From Pseudomonadota bacterium (GTDB lineage: Bacteria > Pseudomonadota > Gammaproteobacteria > Burkholderiales > Burkholderiaceae_C), in the NCBI GenBank assembly GCA_021799355.1, contig JAJZAQ010000012.1:1-64000 (forward strand): a stretch of 64,000 nt of DNA, in the 5' to 3' direction. The notes under the pieces were generated by a model. The model ran no database searches, had not been told where the DNA came from, and saw only the letters and a list, made by a program, of their open reading frames with translations. This document shows, one piece after another, positions 57,652-64,000 of this stretch. A program made the position numbers and the translations under genes. The first letter of the stretch is position 1, and each line of letters begins with the position of its first letter.

Positions 57652-57770
57652 TGCTGCTCGTCGACACCAACATCCCCATCGACGCGCTGGAAGACTCACG
57701 CGCGATGCCCGCCGCTACCGCGAGTACCTCCCTCCCGCCGGTCGAGCTCATCGCCTCGTCTGACGTTTGA
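57651..57770 (+). pseudogene. Truncated PIN toxin gene (vapC remnant)
   Basis: A 39-codon frame starting LLVDTNIPIDALED, the conserved first strand of a PIN domain with its Asp. It then diverges (SRAMPAATASTSLPPVELIASS) and ends, where intact relatives continue to about 130 residues. The start overlaps the antitoxin stop (TGATG). More than two thirds of the toxin, including three acidic residues, has been lost, so the antitoxin is an orphan. The next glycosyltransferase begins 18 bp later. Confidence 0.8.
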
Positions 57771-57787
57771 GCGAGGCTCACCCTGCG

Positions 57788-58834
57788 ATGAGCGACACAC
57801 GAGATCAACCCGCCGTCTGGTTCCCCGCGGTGCGCGCGCACAGCGGCGCCGATGTGTTCACCGAGCGGCTGTGCGCCGCGCTCAACGCGCAGGGCATCCG
57901 CGCCGACATCACCTGGCTGCCGCTGCGCGCCGAATATGCGCCGTGGAGCGTGCCGGTACCGCGCCCGCCCGAGTGGGCCACCGTCGTGCACGCCAACTCC
58001 TGGCTGCACCCGCGCTTTCTGCCGCCGCGCCTACCGGTCGTCACCACCCTGCACTCCTGCGTACACGATCCGGCGCTGCGTCCGTACAAAAGCCCGGCGA
58101 AGGCGTTGTATCACGCGGCGTGGATTGGCCGCGTCGAAGCCGCTCATCTGCGCCGCGCCGACCGCGTGGTGGCGGTGAGCCGCTACACCGCCGACATGGC
58201 CCGGCGCGTTTTTGGCCGCAGCGACATCGAGGTGATCTACAACGGCGTGGACACCGCCGAGTTCCATCCCATCGACCGCACCGCGCCTAACCGCCCGTTC
58301 CGCCTGCTCTACGTCGGCAACTGGGACGCGCGCAAAGGTGTCGATCTGCTCGGCCCGATCCTGCGCGCGCTTGGCCCGGACTTCGAGCTGCACTACACCG
58401 CTGACCGCAATGGCCGCCACACTCGCTACGCGCTGCCGCCGAACGCCCGCTGCATCGGCCGCCTCAGTGGCGAAGGCCTCGTGCGCGCCTATCAGACCGC
58501 CGATGCGCTGCTGTTTCCGAGCCGGTTGGAGGGGTTACCGCTGAGCGTGCTCGAAGCGATGGCCTGTGGCCTTCCGGTCATCGCTGCCAACACCTCATCG
58601 CTGCCCGAACTGGTCGAGCCAGGTAAAAGCGGCTGGCTGTGCCCAAAAGATGCAGTGGCGTGTTTTGCCGATGCCGCGCGGAGGTTGCAAAGCAGGCCGA
58701 GCGATTGGCTGGATATGCGCTCACGTTCGCGACAAAATGCGGTGGCGAAATTCTCGCGGTCGGCCATGCTCGACGGGTACGTCGACACGTACGCTGCGAC
58801 CTTTCTATCGCGCACTCGCGACTGGCCCGCATGA
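57788..58834 (+). CDS. Glycosyltransferase family 4
   Basis: A 348-aa GT-B enzyme: N-terminal AVRAHSGADVFTERLCAAL, HANSWLHPRFLPPRLPVVTTLHSC, then RVVAVSRYTADMARRVFG and YNGVDTAEFHP. The donor half has LLYVGNWDARKGVDLL and the E-x7-E motif in LEGLPLSVLEAMACGLPVI. ATG at 57788 is chosen (an upstream in-frame TTG is less likely). Its stop overlaps the next ATG by 4 bp. Cytoplasmic assembly of an exopolysaccharide or O-antigen-like glycan is inferred from context. Confidence 0.9.
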   Translation: MSDTRDQPAVWFPAVRAHSGADVFTERLCAALNAQGIRADITWLPLRAEYAPWSVPVPRPPEWATVVHANSWLHPRFLPPRLPVVTTLHSCVHDPALRPYKSPAKALYHAAWIGRVEAAHLRRADRVVAVSRYTADMARRVFGRSDIEVIYNGVDTAEFHPIDRTAPNRPFRLLYVGNWDARKGVDLLGPILRALGPDFELHYTADRNGRHTRYALPPNARCIGRLSGEGLVRAYQTADALLFPSRLEGLPLSVLEAMACGLPVIAANTSSLPELVEPGKSGWLCPKDAVACFADAARRLQSRPSDWLDMRSRSRQNAVAKFSRSAMLDGYVDTYAATFLSRTRDWPA

Positions 58835-59712
58835 CGACCAACGCGCCACCTCCGCCCATCGTTGCGCTTACCCTCAACTATCGTGACGCGGTTCGCACGC
58901 AGCGGTGTGTTGACTCGTTGTTGGCTGCCGGTGCGAAAGGAGTTCTCGTTTGGGACAACTCTGCCGACGCCGGACTGTCGGCGCAGGCTCTACGCCAATC
59001 CCTCGCCGCACAGCCCGCGGTGCAGATCGTGGTCAGCGAGCGAAACCTCGGTTTTGCCGCTGGCGTCAACAGGGGCATGGAAGTCATCGCTCAACGCTGG
59101 CCCGGTGCCTGGGTGTTTTTGATCAACAACGACGCGGTGATCGACCCGTCCGCCTTGGACAAACTTGCTCAAGCACTATGTACCAACCCCCAAGCCGTCA
59201 TTGCCTATCCTCGCATCAAGCACGGCGAACGTGTCCTAGGCACGATGCACTACCAACGCCTGTTCGCACTGCTGAGTTTCGATGAACCCATGCCGGGCAG
59301 TTTTCCCTATCCAAGCGGCGCCGCCCTGCTGGTCGCAACAGACCGCACTCAAGCACCCTTGCTCGACGAAGACTTTTTCATGTACGGCGAAGACGTGATG
59401 CTCGGCTGGCGCCTGGGCACACAGCGCATGGCCCATGTCGCGGAGATTCTGGTCGAACACGAAGCCAGTGCATCCGCGCGAAACGGGTCGCTGTTCTACG
59501 AAATGCATGTCGCGGCGGGACACTGGCTATTGGGCCACAAGCTGGCGCGAAACCCGCTTGATCAGTTGCTTTTGTTCGGCGGGCGTTGCCTGAGCCTTCC
59601 TGCCCGTGCACTATTGCGCACGATGCGGCAGCGCAGTCTCAACCCGCTGATCGGGCTCGTGCGCGGCTGGCTCCTCGCATGGCAACGACGCAGGCGTGAA
59701 CGGCATAGCTAA
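58831..59712 (+). CDS. Glycosyltransferase family 2 (rhamnosyltransferase-like)
   Basis: A 293-aa GT-A enzyme of the WbbL/rhamnosyltransferase type: VALTLNYRDAVRTQRCVDSLL, VLVWDNSADAG, VFLINNDAVIDPSALDKL (DxD-like NDA) and the acceptor-base region EDFFMYGEDVMLGWRLG. It starts inside the stop codon of the preceding GT4. Its 3' end overlaps the convergent GT9 gene by about 100 bp. Codon use here is a little less GC-rich than in the neighbours. Confidence 0.9.
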   Translation: MTTNAPPPPIVALTLNYRDAVRTQRCVDSLLAAGAKGVLVWDNSADAGLSAQALRQSLAAQPAVQIVVSERNLGFAAGVNRGMEVIAQRWPGAWVFLINNDAVIDPSALDKLAQALCTNPQAVIAYPRIKHGERVLGTMHYQRLFALLSFDEPMPGSFPYPSGAALLVATDRTQAPLLDEDFFMYGEDVMLGWRLGTQRMAHVAEILVEHEASASARNGSLFYEMHVAAGHWLLGHKLARNPLDQLLLFGGRCLSLPARALLRTMRQRSLNPLIGLVRGWLLAWQRRRRERHS

Positions 59713-60879
59713 AACCCGATCAACAGCCCGCATCACTGCGTCGGCTGTCACAGCTGTGATGCAGGGAAAGGGTGCGTCCTGACGGCTGGTGTAAGCGCAC
59801 AACCAATCGCAGCCAAAACAGGGCATCGGGTGCCCGACCACTGTCGGCGGGCGGCGGATCGCTGTTGAATCCTCGGGATAGGGATAACAACGGTCCCAAT
59901 GTCCTCCGCCATTGACGATGACCGTCTGGATGCCCACCGCCGCCGCAATATGCCCCGCGCCGGAATCATTCCCGAGGAACAACTGCCCGCCAGCGATGAC
60001 TTCAAAAAGCTCAAGCACCGAGGTCTGCCCTGTCAGATTGACTACGCCATCGCCCAAAGCCGTTGTGATTCGCTCAGCCAGGGCGCACTCGCCCGCAGTG
60101 CCAACGATCACGCAGTACCAGTCTGGGCGCTGCGTCAAGAGGTGGCGAGCCACTGCGACGAATCGTTCAGGCGGCCACGCGCGGTAACGCTTACTCGCAC
60201 CAGGAGCGAGCACCCAGTACTTTCCGGAAACTAGCGGATTGCTGCTTCGCGGCCAGTCCAAAGGGACAACCTCGGCATTGACACCCAGGACGCGTAAATA
60301 ATCGGCAAACCGGCGCTGTACATGGACATCGATTTTTCCGTTGGACTGTATGAGCTGGGTGTACCAGCGGTTAGTCCAGCGGATTTCCCAGCGTGGGCGG
60401 TCGCGTATGCATGCAGAAAACCCTATCGCACGCGCCCCCAGCGCTTGCACAATACTTTCTCCCCACACTATCCAGCCCCTCGGGTGAGACGTATAAAAGG
60501 TCTCCTCCACTCCGAGAGCGCGCAACCGCCTGAGCCCTTTGAATCGGCTCTCGGGGCGGGAGAAACGCCAGTCGCTGCGGCGCTCAGCCACGAACTCGCA
60601 GCCGGGCAGCGCCGCCTGCATCAACTCGCTGTTAGCCGCGTCGTAGATGACAATCACCTGCTTGCCCTGTCGCTGCAAGTGCTTGACCAGCGCCTGCCCA
60701 TAGGGCAGCCACATCACCGCATCGCCAAGCGGATCGGGAAAAACGACGGCCACGCGGCCCGGCTGCGGCTTCGGCCGCATGCCTGCGAGTGCGAGCGCGT
60801 TCAACGCGAGATAGAGCAATGCACCAATTGAGTATGCCAACCGCAGGCGTCCGCGTTGCCATCTTTGCCGCCAGTTCAT
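59611..60879 (-). CDS. Glycosyltransferase family 9 (heptosyltransferase-like)
   Basis: A 422-aa GT9 protein. N-terminal signal-like hydrophobic stretch, then VVFPDPLGDAVMWLPYGQAL, a WVLAPGASKRYRAWPPERFVAVARHL donor site, and the signature FLGNDSGAGHIAAAVGIQTVIV. GT9 enzymes add heptose (or other sugars) to lipopolysaccharide core or surface glycans. The C-terminal 33 residues (MPFTPASLPCEEPAAHEP) overlap the end of the convergent GT2 gene and are probably dispensable. The ATG overlaps the preceding frame by 4 bp. Possible export-associated membrane location. Confidence 0.88.
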   Translation of the reverse strand: MNWRQRWQRGRLRLAYSIGALLYLALNALALAGMRPKPQPGRVAVVFPDPLGDAVMWLPYGQALVKHLQRQGKQVIVIYDAANSELMQAALPGCEFVAERRSDWRFSRPESRFKGLRRLRALGVEETFYTSHPRGWIVWGESIVQALGARAIGFSACIRDRPRWEIRWTNRWYTQLIQSNGKIDVHVQRRFADYLRVLGVNAEVVPLDWPRSSNPLVSGKYWVLAPGASKRYRAWPPERFVAVARHLLTQRPDWYCVIVGTAGECALAERITTALGDGVVNLTGQTSVLELFEVIAGGQLFLGNDSGAGHIAAAVGIQTVIVNGGGHWDRCYPYPEDSTAIRRPPTVVGHPMPCFGCDWLCAYTSRQDAPFPCITAVTADAVMRAVDRVLAMPFTPASLPCEEPAAHEPDQRVETALPHRAQ

Positions 60880-61304
60880 ACCGTGCCTCCGCGGGTATAG
60901 CTTTCGGAGGTGGTGCCGCAGGGGTCACGCCGAGCGATTTTTTTCATTGTCCTGTCCGGCTCTCGTTCGCCACGTTGTGAGGAGCCCTGCCATAACGCGG
61001 ATACTGTGCCCCGTCTCAATTGGACTCCCATTCCATCAACGCCACGGCAACGCCAAAAAGTGCTGGAAGCCCCCTGCCGTCCATCGTCAGGAGTTTTGCG
61101 CCGAGTTGCTGGGCCTATGCCTGCTCCCACGTAAGTCGGCTGCGGCAGATCATCCCCGACCGAACGTTGCGAAATTCGCTGCGCTAGAAAATGGACACGG
61201 TTTAACCCGCATCGTGCTGCAGCAAGCAACAGCGCCTCGGCCGCTGCCGCGTACTCGCCCGGCAGGTAGAGGAGGGTCGGAACACGGGTATCAACGGCGG
61301 TCAT
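60876..61304 (-). pseudogene. Degraded or unrecognised gene in the GT9-flippase operon
   Basis: A frame of 142 codons. The first 40 residues (VDTRVPTLLYLPGEYAAAAEAL and AAARCGLNRVHFLAQ) look like genuine coding sequence. The remainder does not. In another frame of the same strand the stretch after 61130 reads AQQLGAKLLTMDGRGLPALF and VAVALMEWESN, which looks coding, suggesting frameshifts. Both ends overlap neighbouring genes by ATGA, which argues the unit was once translated. Family not recognised. Confidence 0.4.
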
Positions 61305-61603
61305 GGCCGGCCTTGCCGCTTCAGCATGTCGATGCCTCCAGCGCCGAAGGTCGCGCCAAGACCGGCGCGCACGCTCCGGACGCGCCCCAGCCGATCGGCC
61401 GGCAGCCCTTTGTTCGTTGACAGCGCTACTTCTAGGTCAACGATGGCTTCGCTGTCGACGCTGCGGCGGTGCAATCGCGCCGCGTCGCGCCGGCGCTCGC
61501 GAAGGTCGTCCGGGATGTTTTTTGAGGTCATCGTGGTTGGCATCAAAGCAGTCATCTGATTTGGGACTATTTTGGTTGCATTTTTACTCCCCGTAGACAG
61601 CAC
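61301..61603 (-). CDS. Hypothetical protein, unrecognised
   Basis: A frame of up to 100 codons, likely starting at an internal ATG (MTALMPTTMTSKNIPDDL or MTSKNIPDDLRERRRD). Highly basic central part (RERRRDAARLHRRS), no signal peptide or domain known to me. It ends in an ATGA overlap with the following frame and follows the flippase gene by 18 bp in the same orientation, so it is probably part of that operon. Could be a remnant. Confidence 0.4.
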   Translation of the reverse strand: MLSTGSKNATKIVPNQMTALMPTTMTSKNIPDDLRERRRDAARLHRRSVDSEAIVDLEVALSTNKGLPADRLGRVRSVRAGLGATFGAGGIDMLKRQGRP

Positions 61604-61621
61604 CTCGCGGCGCCTGTTCTC

Positions 61622-62875
61622 TCACCGCTTGCGCCGACCCGCCAGCCATCCGAGCGTCGCCTGCGACAACACACCCGCTGCCTCGCTGGCGTACACCGCC
61701 CAGACGGCGCCGATCAGGCCATATCGGGGCACCCATAGCAGGGTCAACAACACGCCGACGGCGGCGACAACGAGGTAAACCGCCAGCAGCGCATGGCTCT
61801 TGCCCTGCGACATCATCCAGGCGTTCCCAAGGTTGCGCGCAAGTTGCAGCGCGGGCAGCAGCGCCAGCGCGGCCAAGGCATGCGCGGCCGGGGCGTAATC
61901 GGCACCGAGAACCCGGGGGAGCAGGGGTGCCACCAGCAGCAGCACGACGGCCCCGAGCAGTGCCGCGCCCAGCAGCGCGGCGCCGCTGCGCCGTATGCGG
62001 CTACGCGGATCGTCTGCCGCGAATACCCGGGGCCAGAGGGCTTCCTGCAACGCAGCCAGGGGCAGCGTGACCAGATCGACCAGCCGCTGCGCGACGTTGA
62101 ACCCGCCGGCGTCGGCGTAGCTGAGGTGGGCGAGCACGGGCTTGTTGAATTCGGTCTGCAGCCGGGCGGCAAGCGCCCCGGTGGCAAACGGCGCCCCTTC
62201 CCGCACCAGATGCACCAACGGCGGCGTCGGTTGCCGCGTGGCTGCGCGCAGGGATGCGCTCTGCACCGTGGCCAGCGCCGCGGCGTAGAGCACGCTGCTG
62301 ACGCCGTAGGCGGTCATCCATGCCGCGGGTAATGGCGTGGCGAGCAACAGCAGGACGGCTAGCGCCAGCAGCCGCGCCAGCGGCAGGCCAGCCGTCAGCA
62401 GGCCAAAGCGCATCGCCCGGTGCTGCGCCTGTTCGATTCGGGCGAGCAGTTCGACCAGTGACCCGGCTGCTACCTCGCCCACCGCCAGCAGGAACAGCGC
62501 GCCAAGGGGCGCGGCGGACGGAAGACTCCAGTGCATCGCCACGACTGCAAGGCCGACGCCGACGACACCGGCAATGGCCCAAAGCCGCAAGGCTCGCCGC
62601 CGAAGAGCGAACAGACTAGCGCGACCCGCCGAGCCGTCGCGCACGATGACCGCCGCCATGCCCATGCCCGCCAGCGGGGTGAAAAAGCTGGCGACGGCCA
62701 GCGCGGCAACGAACGCCCCGTATCCAGCCGCCCCCAGCCAGCGCGCCAGCAGCAGCACCAGCGCAGCCTGCGCCGCCGTGCGCAGGCCTAGCCCGAGCAG
62801 GATGCGCGCGCCGTCGCGGGCCAGGCCGCCAGGGCGCCAGCGCAGCAGGCGGCGAATGAAGGACTCAACCGGCAT
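61622..62875 (-). CDS. Oligosaccharide flippase (Wzx/RfbX-like, MATE fold)
   Basis: A 417-aa protein with about 12-14 helices of the polysaccharide-biosynthesis family: LRTAAQAALVLLLARWLGAAGYG, ASFFTPLAGMGMAAVIVRDG, the FNVAQRLVDLVTLPLAALQEALWPRVFA loop and ALQLARNLGNAWMMSQG. It would flip a lipid-linked oligosaccharide to the periplasm for polymerisation or ligation. It heads the minus-strand operon leading to the GT9 gene. No Wzy-like polymerase is visible in the window, but the island may continue beyond 64 kb. Confidence 0.85.
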   Translation of the reverse strand: MPVESFIRRLLRWRPGGLARDGARILLGLGLRTAAQAALVLLLARWLGAAGYGAFVAALAVASFFTPLAGMGMAAVIVRDGSAGRASLFALRRRALRLWAIAGVVGVGLAVVAMHWSLPSAAPLGALFLLAVGEVAAGSLVELLARIEQAQHRAMRFGLLTAGLPLARLLALAVLLLLATPLPAAWMTAYGVSSVLYAAALATVQSASLRAATRQPTPPLVHLVREGAPFATGALAARLQTEFNKPVLAHLSYADAGGFNVAQRLVDLVTLPLAALQEALWPRVFAADDPRSRIRRSGAALLGAALLGAVVLLLVAPLLPRVLGADYAPAAHALAALALLPALQLARNLGNAWMMSQGKSHALLAVYLVVAAVGVLLTLLWVPRYGLIGAVWAVYASEAAGVLSQATLGWLAGRRKR

Positions 62876-62964
62876 GTGCGGTCGGCCTTGCCACGTCGGC
62901 CCAACCCATGCCGCGCGACGACCGCGGGGCGGTCACACTCCGTCGGTCACCCTGCCCACAGCGC

Positions 62965-63552
62965 TCAGCCACCGTTACCTGCCGTCGGTTCGCCCACCCC
63001 CTCGAACACCTCGGCCAGCGGCAGCCGCAGACCGATGCTGGCAAAGTCGGCCACGTCGTCGCCGGAATAAGGGTGCAGGGTCCAGAGGCCGTCCCCGCCT
63101 TTGCGGTAAAGGTCGAGCGTGCGGGTGGCGGGGTCGGCCAAAGCGTATTCGCGCAGGCTGAGCAAGCGTCGGTAGTGGGCGAATTTGCCGCCGCGGTCGA
63201 ACGCTTCGGTCGCTGGTGAGAGCACTTCGACGATCAGCGTGGCGTCGGTTTTGAATTGCGGCTGTACGGGCACGGGCTCGCCGCAGAGCACGAACACGTC
63301 GGGGTAGAAAAACGCGTCGGTGGCCTGCACGCGCAGTTTCATGTCGGCGATGAACGCACGGCAAGCGCTGCCGCGCAGGTGGGATTTGAAGGCAGCAAAG
63401 AGGTTGCCGGCGGTGGTGACGTGCGCGTCGCTGGCGCCGGCCATGGCAAACACCTCGCCGCGGATGTATTCGTGCTTTTCCGCAGCGAGATCCTCTTGCG
63501 CGAGGTATTCCTCTGCGCTGAGGGTGGGTATGGCGGCAGGGTGCGGGCTCAT
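62965..63552 (-). CDS. Uma2-family (DUF820) PD-(D/E)XK nuclease-like protein
   Basis: A 195-aa Uma2 protein: LSAEEYLAQEDLAAEKHEYIRGEVFAMAGASDAH, core FFYPDVFVLCGEPVPV (Asp), TLIVEVLSPATEAFDRGGKFAHY (Glu, Lys) and LREYALADPATRTLDLYRKG. It belongs to the same branch as the gene at 41863. It overlaps the upstream Uma2 gene at 63549 by 4 bp, so the two are a coupled pair of different branches, echoing the convergent pair at 42 kb. Confidence 0.87.
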   Translation of the reverse strand: MSPHPAAIPTLSAEEYLAQEDLAAEKHEYIRGEVFAMAGASDAHVTTAGNLFAAFKSHLRGSACRAFIADMKLRVQATDAFFYPDVFVLCGEPVPVQPQFKTDATLIVEVLSPATEAFDRGGKFAHYRRLLSLREYALADPATRTLDLYRKGGDGLWTLHPYSGDDVADFASIGLRLPLAEVFEGVGEPTAGNGG

Positions 63553-64000
63553 CGCGCGGCTCCTTCCTGGGCAGGCGGCAGATGCGCGACGTCGGCGTAG
63601 ACGTCGGCCACCGCGAGGTCGGCATCCAGGCAGTCCAGCCGCAGCGCGCCGTCGGTGTGCACCTCGGCTTGCCAGGCGTTGCGGCGGCGGTGGATTTCGA
63701 CCGCCGGCGCGTCCTGCGCGACCAGCAGCACTTCCTGCACGCTGGGCAGCGAGATGTAAGAGAGCAGTTTTTCGCGCCGGTCGATGCGCTCGGTGCTGGG
63801 GCTCAAGACTTCGGCGACGAGGCAGGGGCGGGTGAGGTAATAGGGGTCGGGCTGGTCGGTGGGGTCGCACGCGACCATCAGGTCGGGGTAGTAGAAAATC
63901 GTCGCCCCAGCGAGTTGCAGGCGCAGTTTGAGGTCGCCCGTGAACAGCTGGCAGCCGCGGCGGCGGGCGTGCGGGCCGAGCGCGAGCACCAATGCGGTGA
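63549..64000 (-). CDS. Uma2-family protein, cut by the window end
   Basis: A partial Uma2 protein; the N-terminal EYLDGE region lies beyond 64,000. Visible part: TIFYYPDLMVACDPTDQPDPYY (Asp), CLVAEVLSPSTERIDRREKLLSY (Glu, Lys), LPSVQEVLLVAQDAPAVEIH and a C-terminus LDADLAVADVYADVAHLPP. It resembles the Uma2 gene at 42414. Its stop overlaps the next Uma2 start by 4 bp. Confidence 0.85.
   Translation of the reverse strand, partial: TALVLALGPHARRRGCQLFTGDLKLRLQLAGATIFYYPDLMVACDPTDQPDPYYLTRPCLVAEVLSPSTERIDRREKLLSYISLPSVQEVLLVAQDAPAVEIHRRRNAWQAEVHTDGALRLDCLDADLAVADVYADVAHLPPAQEGAAR

Overview
The window is GC-rich, densely coding DNA with strong antisense open frames. The gene content (glcDEF glycolate oxidase, dctPQM TRAP transporter, DUF3149 and DUF3617 proteins, paired sigma-54 type IV pilins, monofunctional birA, mdtABC-type efflux) points to a betaproteobacterium, most likely Burkholderiales. 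The genus is not determinable from the sequence alone. No tRNA, rRNA, CRISPR array, integrase or phage gene was seen.

Positions 1-44,300 are mostly ordinary chromosome: an Mpo1-like protein; a LysR regulator divergent from a pirin with a clear T-N11-A operator; an MdtABC-TolC-like RND efflux operon; a cobalamin adenosyltransferase beside a BLUF photoreceptor; a D-lactate dehydrogenase-like flavoprotein followed by glcD-glcE-glcF; a lone solute-binding protein; EamA, TlpA-like and LplT-like membrane proteins; alr-radA; an SbmA/BacA-like ABC exporter; an acyl-CoA-binding protein; a monohaem outer-membrane barrel behind an FNR-type box; a TRAP operon; mtnN, a GDPD, topB, a thioredoxin-like protein, a SET-domain protein, birA, a SPOR-like protein, two convergent Uma2 genes and an M20 amidohydrolase.

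Positions 44,460-64,000 are an accessory surface-glycan island. It opens with two type IV pilin genes, each with a -24/-12 sigma-54 promoter and a conserved upstream dyad about 100 bp away. A run of small modules follows (coiled-coil ORF, VapBC, TumE/TumA, VapBC), each ending in the same short repeat and often a rho-independent terminator. Next comes a REP-associated tyrosine transposase (RAYT) bounded by inverted copies of that repeat. Beyond it lie two GT-C type membrane glycosyltransferases, a polyprenyl-phosphate sugar synthase-like GT2, two GT4s, a GT2, a GT9 and a Wzx-like flippase. Interspersed are a Phd/PIN pair, an orphan AbrB-type antitoxin with a truncated PIN toxin, and Uma2 genes. 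The genes fit a pathway that loads a sugar on a lipid carrier, transfers it across the membrane (possibly to pilin), and builds and flips a longer surface glycan.

The most notable signal is the RAYT repeat family (core GGGGTCAGGTCTAGC). Complete 62-bp inverted pairs (REPINs) sit in frame inside two glycosyltransferase genes and translate to the same peptide; a third gene takes its start codon and first residues from the RAYT/REP junction. Single copies carry tandem duplications of their own flank, and they supply stop codons or punctuation to the toxin-antitoxin modules.
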